Shown: piece by piece, positions 31,105 through 39,341 of the stretch | Numbering within the stretch: position 1 is the first letter of the stretch | Layout: every line of letters starts with the position of its first letter | Source: a bacterium | Lineage (GTDB): Bacteria; Acidobacteriota; Polarisedimenticolia; Polarisedimenticolales; Polarisedimenticolaceae | Direction: 5' to 3' | DNA: 44,921 nt | Assembly (NCBI GenBank): GCA_024226515.1 | Contig: JAAELQ010000127.1 | Location: forward strand, 1 to 44,921 | Notes under the pieces: model-generated | Databases searched by the model: none | Seen by the model: only the letters and a program-made list of their open reading frames with translations | What the model was told of the DNA's origin: nothing | Translations under genes and position numbers: made by a program

Positions 31105-31607
31105 AGGCCCAGCTCCTCGTCGAAGATCATCACGATCTGCGTGCCGCCGAGGTTCATGTCGACCACCTGGGCGTCGTCGCCACGCGTGGAGATCAGTTCG
31201 ATGCCGTCGAGCGGCGCGGCGGCGCGCAGCTGGATCAACCCGGCATCCGCGGTCCGGTCCGCCACGAACGCGGGCGCCCCGAGACCCGGACCGCGCAGGC
31301 CGAACACCAGCAGCGTGCCGGCCAGCAGCAACGACGCGGCCAGAGAGGCGGCGACGACCAGCCGTCGGTCGCCGCGACGCGGAGCGTCTCCGCGGTCGAT
31401 GCCCGCGGAGACGCGGCTCGACAATCGGTCGAGCGCCTCCGCCGGAATCGGATCGACGGCGAGCAGAGCGAACAGGCGCGACGGGTCGTCCGCGATCAGG
31501 CGCCGGCGACAGGACGCGCACGACGCCGCGTGATCGAGCACATCGGCGCGCGGGCCGTCGGCCAGCTCGTCGAAGCGTTCCAGCGTTTCCGGAGTGATGT
31601 GACTCAC
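31101..31607 (-). CDS. Anti-sigma factor, zinc-finger (ZAS) type, single-pass
   Basis: A 168-residue likely anti-sigma factor for the ECF sigma encoded just upstream. The N-terminal cytoplasmic part has the HxxxCxxC zinc motif (His26, Cys30, Cys33, in DHAASCASC). One membrane helix (about 83-104) is followed by a short periplasmic domain with LIQLRAAAPLDGIELISTRG and VVDMNLGGTQIVMIFDEELGL. The GTG start at 31607 overlaps the sigma stop, so the two are made together. The periplasmic part could sense the state of the secretion machine. Confidence 0.85.
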   Translation of the reverse strand: MSHITPETLERFDELADGPRADVLDHAASCASCRRRLIADDPSRLFALLAVDPIPAEALDRLSSRVSAGIDRGDAPRRGDRRLVVAASLAASLLLAGTLLVFGLRGPGLGAPAFVADRTADAGLIQLRAAAPLDGIELISTRGDDAQVVDMNLGGTQIVMIFDEELGL

Positions 31608-32194
31608 GAACTCGTCTCGTCATCCTCGCGATTGCCCGGAGCCAGCTCCGGGTGCTCGCGCAACAGGCCGGCCTTCAACACGCGCCGTGCCTGGAAAAGG
31701 TGGTTGCGCACGGTCGATTCGGCCACCCCCATGATCCGGGCGACCTCGGCCGTGTCGTGGCCCTCGATCTCCTTGAGCACGAAGGCCGTGCGCTGCTTGG
31801 GAGCGAGGCCGGCCGCCAGCCGCTGGAAGATCTTCTGCAGGCGGTCGAGGTCCAGCGAGGTCTCGAGATCCGTGTCGTCGGCCCGCAAGTCTCCCGGATC
31901 GTCCGGTAGGGGCTGCAACGTCCCCCGCGGCCCGCGCGAGCGGATGAAGTCGATCGCCGCATTCGAGGTCACCCGGTACAGCCAGGTGTCGAACTTGCGC
32001 TTCGGATCGTACTTGTCGAGACTCTGCCACACCTTGAGAAACACTCCCTGGGCCACGTCCAGCGCGTCCTCCAGATCGCCCGTGATCTGGTAGGCCGTGC
32101 GGACGACCCGGTCCCGCTTGAGCCGGACCAGCTCGTCGAAGGCCCGCCGGTCTCCGGCAACCGCACCGCGGATCAGATCCAGCTCGTCAGGCAT
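31604..32194 (-). CDS. ECF sigma factor (RpoE-like)
   Basis: A 196-residue sigma-70 family factor with only regions 2 and 4, the ECF layout. Region 2 (about 15-90) has FDELVRLKRDRVVRTAYQI, DALDVAQGVFLKVWQSL and FDTWLYRVTSNAAIDFIRS. Region 4 (about 125-180) has LAPKQRTAFVLKEIEGHDTAEVARIMGVAESTVRNHLFQARRVL, given here as one stretch at 131-174 with key residues FVLKE, EVARIMG and TVRNHL. It is the first gene of the secretion cluster and is followed directly by its anti-sigma factor. ATG at 32194. Confidence 0.93.
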   Translation of the reverse strand: MPDELDLIRGAVAGDRRAFDELVRLKRDRVVRTAYQITGDLEDALDVAQGVFLKVWQSLDKYDPKRKFDTWLYRVTSNAAIDFIRSRGPRGTLQPLPDDPGDLRADDTDLETSLDLDRLQKIFQRLAAGLAPKQRTAFVLKEIEGHDTAEVARIMGVAESTVRNHLFQARRVLKAGLLREHPELAPGNREDDETSS

Positions 32195-32231
32195 GGCCCG
32201 GGACTCCGCGGCGGGATCGCCGCCCGCCTGA

Positions 32232-32261
32232 CTGATACGGAGAGGCTGGCATCACTGTCTA
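32232..32261 (-). promoter_or_regulatory. Promoter of the sigma/secretion operon
   Basis: On the minus strand TAGACA (32261-32256, one mismatch to the -35 consensus) and TATCAG (32237-32232, four of six) are 18 bases apart. The start would lie near 32225, leaving a leader of about 30 bases. An ECF-type promoter recognised by the gene's own product cannot be excluded. Confidence 0.5.
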
Positions 32262-32289
32262 GGGCGTCGTCCAGGGCGTTTTCAGGGCA
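32261..32289 (-). repeat. Three phased short direct repeats upstream of the sigma gene
   Basis: AGGGCG at 32261-32266 and 32273-32278 and AGGGCA at 32284-32289 (plus strand) recur every 11-12 bases, about one helical turn. On the minus strand they read CGCCCT or TGCCCT and lie immediately upstream of the -35 box, where an activator could bind. Confidence 0.4.
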
Positions 32290-34704
32290 TCAAGAATGCT
32301 GCAGGACGGGCTCCGCGGCCTCCCCGGATGACTCCTCCGTGGTCTCGCCCGAGGTCCGGAGCACGGCGTCGAAGACCTCTCCCACGTGGCGGACGAAGGA
32401 GAACTCGATGTCCCGGCGCAGATTCCGCGGAATGTCCTCCAGGTTCTTGCGATTGGGCCAGGGGAGAACCAGGTTCCGGATGCCCGAGCGGCGGGCGGCC
32501 AGGACCTTCTCCTTGATCCCGCCCACCGGCAAGACGTTGCCCAGCAGGGTGATCTCCCCCGACATGGCCACGTCGCCCCGCACGGGGCGCCCGGTGAAGC
32601 TGGACAGCATGGCCGTCGCCATCGTGATGCCGGCCGACGGCCCGTCCTTCGGGATCGCACCCTCGGGAACGTGGACGTGGATATCCCGTCCGTCGAAGTA
32701 TCCGGCCTCGATCCCCAGCTCGGACGCCCGGGCTCGGGCGTAGGACAGCGCCGCCTGCGCCGACTCCTTCATCACGTCGCCCAGCTGGCCGGTCAGGATC
32801 AGCCGGCCGCTGCCGGCCATCGAGATCGCCTCGATCGTCAGGATGTCGCCGCCGGACTCGGTCCATGCCAGCCCCGTCGCGGCGCCGACCTGGTCCTGCT
32901 GCAGCAGCTGCTCGCGGTGGATCGGCGCCGGCCCGAGGTAGCCCTCGAGGCTGGAGGCGATGACCCGCACGCGCTGCTTGCGCCCGTCGGCCACCTGGCG
33001 CGCCACCTTGCGGCATACCGACGCGATCGAGCGCTCCAGGTTACGCAACCCCGCCTCGCGCGTGTACTGGCCGATCACGTCCCTGATGCAGTTCTCGGAG
33101 AACTCGATCTGCTCGTTGTTCAGACCGTTCTGCACGATCTGACGCGGCACGAGGTGCTTCTGCGAGATCGTCAGCTTCTCTTCCTCGGTGTAACCCGACA
33201 GGCGGATGATCTCCATCCGGTCACGGAACGCCGGCTGGATCGTGTCCAGCACGTTGGCCGTCGTGATGAACATCACGTCCGACAGATCGAACGGGACGCC
33301 GAGGTAGTGGTCGCGGAAGGTGAAGTTCTGCTCGGGGTCCAGCACCTCGAGCAGGGCCGAGGAGGGATCGCCACGGTAGTCGCTGCCGATCTTGTCCACC
33401 TCGTCGAGCATGAACACCGGGTTCATCGTCCCGGCCTGGTGAATGCCCTGGATGATGCGGCCGGGCATGGCTCCGACGTAGGTCCGCCGGTGGCCGCGGA
33501 TCTCGGCCTCGTCCTTGACGCCGCCGAGCGCCAGCCGCGAGAACTTGCGCCCGAGGGCGCGCGCGATCGAACGGCCGAGCGAGGTCTTGCCCACGCCCGG
33601 GGGGCCCACGAAGCACAGGATCGGCCCCTTGCTCTTGCGGTTCAGCTTGCGCACCGAGAGGTGCTCGAGGATGCGCTCCTTGATCTTCTCCAGGCCGTGG
33701 TGGTCGTCGTCGAGGATCTGCGCCGCCTTGTCCAGGTCCAGGTTGTCGCGGCTGGTCTTGTCCCACGGCAGCCCGACCATCCAGTCCAGGTAGTTGCGGA
33801 CCGTCGTCGCCTCGGACGAGTCGGGGTGCATGCGCTCCAGCTTCTTGAGCTGCCGCTCGAACTCCTCGAACGCTTCCTTGGGGATCTTCAGCGCCGCGGC
33901 ACTTTCGCGATACTGCTCGATCTCCTCGCCGACCTCGTTGCCCTCGCCGAGCTCCATCATGATCGCTTTCATCTGGTGCCGCAGGTAGTACTCGCGCTGC
34001 GAGCGATCCATCTCGTCGTGCGCCAGCGAGTCGATCTCACGCTGCATCGACAGCAGGTCCAGCTCGTGCTTGAGGAAGTCGTGGACGCGCTTGAGGCGCG
34101 CGACCGGATCCAGCGTCTCCAGCACTTCCTGCGCCTGCTCGACCTTCAGCTCGAGGTTCGACGACGTCAGGTCGGCCAGGCGACCCGGGTCCTCGAGGTT
34201 GTTGGCGATGACCATGACCTCGGACGGGAGGTTCTTGCCGAGACCGGACGCGCGGTCGAGCAGCCGTTTGACCGAGCGCATCAGCGCCTCTTTCTCGATC
34301 GACTGCGGGTCGAAGGCCTGATCGTTGATGCGCTCGATCTTGGCCTGGAAGTGCGGCCGCGTGGAGTCGAACTCCGTGATCCGAGCGCGACAGACACCCT
34401 GGACCAGCACGCGGATGCGCCCGTCGGGCAGCTTCAACATGCGCATGATCACGGCGACCGTGCCCATGCGGAACAGGTCTTCCTCGTAGGGCTCGTCCTC
34501 GTCCTTGTCGCGCTGCGCCGTCAGCAGGATCATCCGGTTCTCGGACAGCGCGTGGTCGACGGCCTGGATCGAGATCTCACGCGCCACCGACAGCGGCGCG
34601 ATGATGAACGGGTAGACGACCATGTCCCGCAACGGCAGAACCGGCAGTTCCGACGGGATCTTGACGTGCTCGTCGGCGGTGGAGTGGTGGCGTTCCGTGC
34701 TCAT
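32290..34704 (-). CDS. lon: ATP-dependent protease Lon
   Basis: Lon degrades misfolded and regulatory proteins. The 804-residue protein has the N-terminal substrate domain ([19 protein letters not shown]), a helical middle, the AAA+ module with Walker [10 protein letters not shown] near 368 and Walker [12 protein letters not shown], and the protease domain. Catalytic Ser690 lies in KDGPSAG and Lys731 in [10 protein letters not shown], a normal spacing. The ATG at 34704 overlaps the hsp20 stop (ATGA). The frame stays open upstream through hsp20, but that extension is a shadow. A short acidic tail rich in Glu and Ser follows the protease domain. Confidence 0.98.
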   Translation of the reverse strand: MSTERHHSTADEHVKIPSELPVLPLRDMVVYPFIIAPLSVAREISIQAVDHALSENRMILLTAQRDKDEDEPYEEDLFRMGTVAVIMRMLKLPDGRIRVLVQGVCRARITEFDSTRPHFQAKIERINDQAFDPQSIEKEALMRSVKRLLDRASGLGKNLPSEVMVIANNLEDPGRLADLTSSNLELKVEQAQEVLETLDPVARLKRVHDFLKHELDLLSMQREIDSLAHDEMDRSQREYYLRHQMKAIMMELGEGNEVGEEIEQYRESAAALKIPKEAFEEFERQLKKLERMHPDSSEATTVRNYLDWMVGLPWDKTSRDNLDLDKAAQILDDDHHGLEKIKERILEHLSVRKLNRKSKGPILCFVGPPGVGKTSLGRSIARALGRKFSRLALGGVKDEAEIRGHRRTYVGAMPGRIIQGIHQAGTMNPVFMLDEVDKIGSDYRGDPSSALLEVLDPEQNFTFRDHYLGVPFDLSDVMFITTANVLDTIQPAFRDRMEIIRLSGYTEEEKLTISQKHLVPRQIVQNGLNNEQIEFSENCIRDVIGQYTREAGLRNLERSIASVCRKVARQVADGRKQRVRVIASSLEGYLGPAPIHREQLLQQDQVGAATGLAWTESGGDILTIEAISMAGSGRLILTGQLGDVMKESAQAALSYARARASELGIEAGYFDGRDIHVHVPEGAIPKDGPSAGITMATAMLSSFTGRPVRGDVAMSGEITLLGNVLPVGGIKEKVLAARRSGIRNLVLPWPNRKNLEDIPRNLRRDIEFSFVRHVGEVFDAVLRTSGETTEESSGEAAEPVLQHS

Positions 34705-35144
34705 ACGACGTTCACCTCGATCGGAACCTCTTCTCCCCGTCGGTTGGGGACCTTGGGGAAAGCGATGCGCAGCAGACCGCTGCCGATCTCGGCGACGGCC
34801 TGGCGCGTGTTGACCGGCACGCCGAGGTGGATCACACGGCGGAAGGGGCCGAACGCCCGCTCGGCCGCGTGCATCCGCGCCGCCTCGCCCAGACGCGGCG
34901 GACGCTTCTCGCCGGAGATGATGATGTCGCCGCCGTGCACCGACACTCCGAGGTCGGACGGATCGACGCCGGGCAGCTCGACCTTGACGATCAGGTGCTC
35001 GTCCGTCTCCAGGATGTCGGCGTTGGGCAACCACGCGCCGCCGGTGCCCTCCTCACCGCGCAGGTCGAGAAGATTGTCGAACAGCCGATTGATCTCGCTC
35101 TGAATCCGGGCCACTTCCATCAGCGGTCCCAGCGTCTCGGACAT
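34701..35144 (-). CDS. Small heat shock protein Hsp20
   Basis: A 147-residue alpha-crystallin-type chaperone that holds unfolding proteins. The domain runs from about 38 to 135: WLPNADILETDEHLIVKVEL, PGVDPSDLGVSV, the ERAFGPFRRVIHL strand and GLLRIAFPK, the conserved GxLxIxxPK end. A C-terminal IEV at 143-145 matches the I-x-I/V anchor used in oligomer formation. GGGAGGA precedes the ATG at 35144. It is directly coupled to lon, pairing a holdase with a protease; nrdR ends 36 bases upstream. Confidence 0.93.
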   Translation of the reverse strand: MSETLGPLMEVARIQSEINRLFDNLLDLRGEEGTGGAWLPNADILETDEHLIVKVELPGVDPSDLGVSVHGGDIIISGEKRPPRLGEAARMHAAERAFGPFRRVIHLGVPVNTRQAVAEIGSGLLRIAFPKVPNRRGEEVPIEVNVV

Positions 35145-35180
35145 CGCGTCCTCCCGCGCGGCGTCGGCCGCGCTCTGAAG

Positions 35181-35639
35181 CTACTTCCTCGTCTCCAGCA
35201 ACCCACGGAGCTCGGCGATGAACTCGTGCACGTCCTCGAACTCGCGGTAGACCGACGCGAAGCGCACGTAGGCCACCTTGTCCAGCTCGCGCAGACGGTT
35301 CATCACCAGCTCGCCGATCTTCTGTGCCTCGACCTCGCGTTCGGGGCTGTCCTGGATGAACCGTTCGACGTCGTCGACGATTTCCCCCAACGCCTTGGCC
35401 GAGACCGGCCGCTTCTCGCACGCGCGGTGCAAGCCGGCCATCAACTTGTTGCGGTCGAACGCCTCGCGCCGTCCGTCCTTCTTCACCACCAGATACGGGA
35501 TCTCGTCGATGCGCTCGTAGGACGTGAAGCGCCGACCGCACTCGAGACACTCGCGGCGACGGCGGATCGCGTCCCCCGCGCCGCTCTCGCGCGAGTCGAC
35601 GACCTTGTCCTTGAGGTAACCGCAGAATGGGCACTTCAT
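35181..35639 (-). CDS. nrdR: Transcriptional repressor NrdR
   Basis: NrdR represses ribonucleotide reductase genes in response to dATP/ATP. The 152-residue protein has a zinc ribbon (Cys3, Cys6, Cys31, Cys34; MKCPFCG and [13 protein letters not shown]) and an ATP-cone (about 48-140, [41 protein letters not shown]). Length and motifs are standard. Its ATG at 35639 overlaps the stop of the YbhN-type gene. No NrdR box or nrd gene is visible in this window, so its targets lie elsewhere. Confidence 0.97.
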   Translation of the reverse strand: MKCPFCGYLKDKVVDSRESGAGDAIRRRRECLECGRRFTSYERIDEIPYLVVKKDGRREAFDRNKLMAGLHRACEKRPVSAKALGEIVDDVERFIQDSPEREVEAQKIGELVMNRLRELDKVAYVRFASVYREFEDVHEFIAELRGLLETRK

Positions 35640-36697
35640 GACGCGCTCTCCATGGCGCCGCGCGGCGCCTCGGGCAGGTCGCCGAGGTTTCGCAGCTGGC
35701 GCGCCCCGGCGATCAGGTCTCGCCAGGAGATCCCTTCGAACCAAAGCAGAAACACCCCGACCACGATGACCGGGATCGTCACGGTCAGGTGCACGAGAAT
35801 CGCCGCGCTGACGGCGGCGACCTGCGCCACTCCGAACAGGGTCAGGCCCAGCTTCATCGCCCCGTGATACGAGCCGGCGCCGCCGGGGGTCGGCACCGCC
35901 ACCCCCAGGACCAACATCGGCAGGATCACCAGCACGGCGCCGAACGACAGGCTGACGTCGGCGGCGCGAAGCCCCACCCACGTCGCGAGGCAGATCGTCA
36001 GCCACGCCAGCAAACTGTGCACGACGATCCCCAGCGCGAAGCGCGGCGTGTGCAGCGCCTGGGCTCCGTGAGACAGCGAGACGACCATGTGCGCGAGGCG
36101 CCGGAGCAGTCCCCCGCGGTGCTCGAGCCGGGAGGCCGCCGCGGGCCCGTACGTCGAAGCGAGCATCATCGCGACCAGGAACACGGCGACGCCGGCGCCC
36201 AGCACGACGGCCGTTCCGCGGATGGCGGCGGCATGCTCTGCCGCCGCGCCCTCGAGCGGCGTGATCAGGACTCCCGCGGCGAACAACGCCACGACCGCGG
36301 CCGTGTCCAGCAAGCGATCCACCACGACCGAGCCGATGCACGGCCCGAGCGGCACGCCGTCACGGGCCGAGAGCAGCATCGGCCGAACGATCTCACCCAG
36401 CCGTCCCGGAACGCACCAGGAGACGAGGTAGCCGACGAGGATCGCGCTGAACAGCGAGCGGAACGGGACACCGGTCCGGACGGGGCGCAGCAGCAACTTC
36501 CAGCGCCAGGCGCGGAATACGTTGTGGCCGACGTTCAGCACGGAGGCGCCGATCAGCCCGGCGATGGACGCCCGTCCGATCGAATCCTTCAACTCGGCGA
36601 GGGAAGTGCCCCGGAGCACCCACCACATCAGGAAGGCGGCCAGGAGAATTCCCACCACGAATTTTAGACTGTCCCTGAAAATCGCCGCTCTCCTCAC
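35636..36697 (-). CDS. YbhN/UPF0104 family membrane protein (lysylphosphatidylglycerol synthase TM-like)
   Basis: A 353-residue polytopic membrane protein with about seven to eight hydrophobic helices. The N-terminal segment [20 protein letters not shown], the motif [13 protein letters not shown], then [15 protein letters not shown] and [13 protein letters not shown] match the UPF0104/YbhN family, which shares the flippase part of Mpr[15 protein letters not shown] near the C-terminus is the other family hallmark. A lipid-related transport role is suspected in the family but not proven here. The GTG at 36697 lies about 11 bases after the predicted transcription start. Confidence 0.87.
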   Translation of the reverse strand: MRRAAIFRDSLKFVVGILLAAFLMWWVLRGTSLAELKDSIGRASIAGLIGASVLNVGHNVFRAWRWKLLLRPVRTGVPFRSLFSAILVGYLVSWCVPGRLGEIVRPMLLSARDGVPLGPCIGSVVVDRLLDTAAVVALFAAGVLITPLEGAAAEHAAAIRGTAVVLGAGVAVFLVAMMLASTYGPAAASRLEHRGGLLRRLAHMVVSLSHGAQALHTPRFALGIVVHSLLAWLTICLATWVGLRAADVSLSFGAVLVILPMLVLGVAVPTPGGAGSYHGAMKLGLTLFGVAQVAAVSAAILVHLTVTIPVIVVGVFLLWFEGISWRDLIAGARQLRNLGDLPEAPRGAMESAS

Positions 36698-36714
36698 CAG
36701 CCGGGCCGTCGCAG

Positions 36715-36743
36715 AATCTAGGCCAGGCGCGGGCCAGGGTCAA
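36715..36743 (-). promoter_or_regulatory. Sigma-70-type promoter of ybhN-nrdR-hsp20-lon
   Basis: On the minus strand TTGACC (36743-36738) and TAGATT (36720-36715) are exactly 17 bases apart. The four downstream genes overlap or lie within 36 bases of each other, so they are probably one transcript. Confidence 0.7.
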
Positions 36744-36822
36744 CACGATCCGGCCCATCCTCGGTCAATTTTGCCTCACCTCTCATCGAAACGGGCCCAA
36801 CCTTCCGGCGAACCCGGAACGC

Positions 36823-38565
36823 TCAGTTGATTCCCACGGGCAATCGCGGCTCGACCCGGATCGTCTCGTAGCGTTTCAAGATCACCGTCCCGGGGGATGC
36901 CCCCCTTGCCTTGCGGACGTAGCGGCGCCGGGTCCACTGGACATCGACCCAGCGCTGCTCCTTGGCCTCGCTGTACCACGCCGCGACCTGGGCCGCCTCG
37001 CGCAGCGTGGCCTCCGGCGGCTTGCGCCGGCGCTGATCGTTGCGCACGACGACATGCGCCCCGGGGACGCCGAGGGCGTGGAACCAGAAGTCCTCCGGCG
37101 CGGCGAGGCGGAACGTCAGACGCTGGTTCTCGCGGCCGCTGCGTCCGGCCAGGATCGACATCCCATCGCTGCTGGTCAGCATTCGCACGCCCTCGAGCCG
37201 CGGCTTGACCAGCCGCGAGGCGCTGCGCGCCGCGCGCGTCACCTCGAGGCCGACCGGCATGTCCAGCTCGCGCATCGATTGCTCGAGGGCGTCCACGTCC
37301 GTCTCCTGCGGATGCTCGCCCAGGCTGTCGCGCAGCCCGATCAGCCGCTCTCGCTGCCCGCGCAGCCGCTCGGCGCGCAGCCGCACCTTCTCGATGCCGC
37401 GCTTGGCGCGGCGGTAACGCTGGAACAGGCGGTCCACCACGCGCGGCAGCGGCTCGCCCGGCTTCGCGGGGACGGGGATCTCTGCGCCGGCAGCGTCGTA
37501 CGGGTCGAGCACGAAGACGATCTCGCCGACGCGGCGCGCCGAGCTCAGTCCGGCCAGCAGCGCTTCGCCGTGGCGCTTGTGCGCCGACGGATCGCCGAGC
37601 GCCTCGAGATCGGTCTGCGCCCTCCGCTCGGCCCCGCGCAAACGGTCGATCTCGCGTTCGAGCAGGGTGACCAGCGACTCGACCCGGGCCCCGCGCGCAC
37701 CTTCGGCCTCCGACGCGTCGTAGAACACTCCGGCCGTGGCCGCGGGGTCCGCCTCGCGGAACAGCTCGTGGCCCGCGGCCGGCGCGTCGGGCGACCAGGG
37801 CCAGAGGCGCGCGCCCCTCGCGGCGCGCCCCTCGCGCAGGGAGCGTCGCGGATCCTCCGCCGCCTCGATCGCGGGATCGAGGCGCCCCTCGCGCAGCTCG
37901 TTCATCCGCCGTGCCAGCACCGCGCCCGCGCTCTCGCCGCACGCCCGGCTCTCGGCGAGGACCAGCTGGGCCCCGGCCGTGCCGACGCCGAACAGGTGCC
38001 GGCGCACGGCCTCCAGGGGCGACTCTCCCCCGTCGACCACCTCGTCGAGGTGCCGGTCCAGCGCGGCGGCGTCATTCTCGAACGGGTCCATCAGCCGTGC
38101 AGGCCGCCGTGGCGACTCGTAGACGGCCCCGGTAGCCAGTCGCTCGGTGTCGGATCGCGGGCGCCGCAGCGCGTCGACGACCCGTCCCCGTTCGTCCAGC
38201 AACACCAGATTGGCCCGGTGGGTCGCCAGCTCGAAGACGAGCGCGTGGCCCTCGACGAAGAGCAACGTGACGCTACGGTCGGCCGGCGGCTTGGTAAGCC
38301 GCTCCACGACGAGGCCACGTAGCGTGCGGTTCAACGTCGACGCGAACGGGCTCGGTGGCCGTCGCGTTCGGGGTCGCGGCGCCCCTGGACGGCCGAGCCA
38401 CGGCATCTCCGGGCGGAGCGAGATCGCAACGGAGGCGGGGCGCTCGCCGGCCTCGAACACCAGCCGGAAGCGCCACGGAGCGTCCTCGTGCAGATCCCGC
38501 AGGACGGCGCGCCGGAGGCGGTCGTCGAGGGAGCGCACGACTCGAACGAGGACCAGGTTATCCAA
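36823..38565 (-). CDS. rqcH: NFACT/RqcH family ribosome quality control protein
   Basis: NFACT proteins such as Bacillus RqcH bind stalled 50S-peptidyl-tRNA complexes and add alanine tails. The 580-residue protein has NFACT-N (about 1-180), coiled-coil and helix-hairpin parts (RGIEKVRLRAERLRGQRERL near 395-415) and NFACT-R (from about 455). NFACT-R shows SSDGMSILAGRSGRENQRLT, DFWFHALGVPGAHVVVRN and LREAAQVAAWYSEAK. A DR pair in PPADRSVTLLF is at the place of the functionally needed Asp-Arg of RqcH. The start is TTG at 38565; an in-frame stop lies five codons upstream. The older name is fibronectin-binding protein A-like. Confidence 0.87.
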   Translation of the reverse strand: MDNLVLVRVVRSLDDRLRRAVLRDLHEDAPWRFRLVFEAGERPASVAISLRPEMPWLGRPGAPRPRTRRPPSPFASTLNRTLRGLVVERLTKPPADRSVTLLFVEGHALVFELATHRANLVLLDERGRVVDALRRPRSDTERLATGAVYESPRRPARLMDPFENDAAALDRHLDEVVDGGESPLEAVRRHLFGVGTAGAQLVLAESRACGESAGAVLARRMNELREGRLDPAIEAAEDPRRSLREGRAARGARLWPWSPDAPAAGHELFREADPAATAGVFYDASEAEGARGARVESLVTLLEREIDRLRGAERRAQTDLEALGDPSAHKRHGEALLAGLSSARRVGEIVFVLDPYDAAGAEIPVPAKPGEPLPRVVDRLFQRYRRAKRGIEKVRLRAERLRGQRERLIGLRDSLGEHPQETDVDALEQSMRELDMPVGLEVTRAARSASRLVKPRLEGVRMLTSSDGMSILAGRSGRENQRLTFRLAAPEDFWFHALGVPGAHVVVRNDQRRRKPPEATLREAAQVAAWYSEAKEQRWVDVQWTRRRYVRKARGASPGTVILKRYETIRVEPRLPVGIN

Positions 38566-38595
38566 GCTTTCGCCGCCTCAAGAAGCCTGCCCTTG

Positions 38596-38628
38596 CATGA
38601 AAAAGCCCGGCTTCGCAAAGCCGGGCTT
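38596..38628 (-). terminator. Intrinsic terminator of carD
   Basis: On the minus strand AAGCCCGGCTT and AAGCCGGGCTT form a perfect 11-bp stem with a 4-base loop (38628-38603), followed by TTT, giving a run of five T. It lies 27 bases after the carD stop. An outer repeat, AGAAGCC with GGCTTCT (38630-38624 and 38587-38581), could form a competing fold. Confidence 0.88.
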
Positions 38629-38654
38629 CTAGGAATCGTCGTCTAGGATGCGCC

Positions 38655-39170
38655 TCAGTGCTCGACCTTGGACTGCATCTCTTTGAGGCAGTGGCCCAGC
38701 GCGGCGTCGATCTGCGTCTCGATCGCCTCGGATTCCTTGCCGCTGGCCTCGCTCAGCTCGGAAACCAGCAGAAAGCGCGCCTTGTCCAGCATCTTGCGCT
38801 CGCGGTAGGACAGCGGCTTCACCTCGTTGAGGACCGTCAGGCTCTTGAGCACCTCGGCGACCGCCTTGATGTCTCCCGTGCGCATTTTCTCGGAATTGGC
38901 CTGAAAACGGCCCTTCCAGTCGTCGTAGGTCGTGACGTCGCCGTCCTTGAGGGCCTTGACGACCTTGGTGATCTCGCGCCGCGTGAGCACCTTGCGCAGG
39001 CCGACGCCCGCCGTGTTGCCCACCGGGACCATCACGATGCTGTCCGTGGACAGGATCCTCAGGCAGTAGAACGACGCTTCGGCTCCCCCGACCGCACGCT
39101 TCGCTACTTGCTCGATGACGCCAACGCCATGGTTCGGGTACACAACCTTGTCACCAACCTTGAATTCCAA
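38655..39170 (-). CDS. carD: CarD family transcription regulator
   Basis: CarD binds the RNA polymerase beta subunit and stabilises open complexes at many promoters. The 171-residue protein opens EFKVGDKVVYPNHGVGVI, the RNA-polymerase-interacting Tudor-like domain (about 1-65, with MVPVGNTAGVGLRKVL). The helical DNA-binding domain follows (about 70-165, with DWKGRFQANSEKMRTGD and LSYRERKMLDKARFLLVSEL). The start is TTG at 39170, with AGGAGG six bases upstream. It is a single-gene unit with its own strong promoter and terminator, as suits a global factor. Confidence 0.95.
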   Translation of the reverse strand: MEFKVGDKVVYPNHGVGVIEQVAKRAVGGAEASFYCLRILSTDSIVMVPVGNTAGVGLRKVLTRREITKVVKALKDGDVTTYDDWKGRFQANSEKMRTGDIKAVAEVLKSLTVLNEVKPLSYRERKMLDKARFLLVSELSEASGKESEAIETQIDAALGHCLKEMQSKVEH

Positions 39171-39238
39171 TGGGGACCTCCTCGCCGGAGCGTCGAACTG
39201 TAGCCGTAGGCCAAGAAAAGTGTAATGGGGACGGACTC

Positions 39239-39267
39239 AGGATATCCTTAATTAGTAAATATGTCAA
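39239..39267 (-). promoter_or_regulatory. Strong sigma-70-type promoter of carD
   Basis: On the minus strand a perfect TTGACA (39267-39262) and TATCCT (39244-39239) are exactly 17 bases apart, with an AT-rich spacer that is rare in this genome. The start near 39232 gives a leader of about 60 bases. Confidence 0.8.
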
Positions 39268-39341
39268 ACACTTACGCCCGTTTGCCCATCCTGCGAGCCG
39301 GGATCCCCTTACATAGAGACTACGATCGCACTCCACCATTC

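Noticed and set aside
32386..35103. Plus-strand open frame of 905 codons opposite lon
   Set aside because: Antisense shadow of lon and hsp20.
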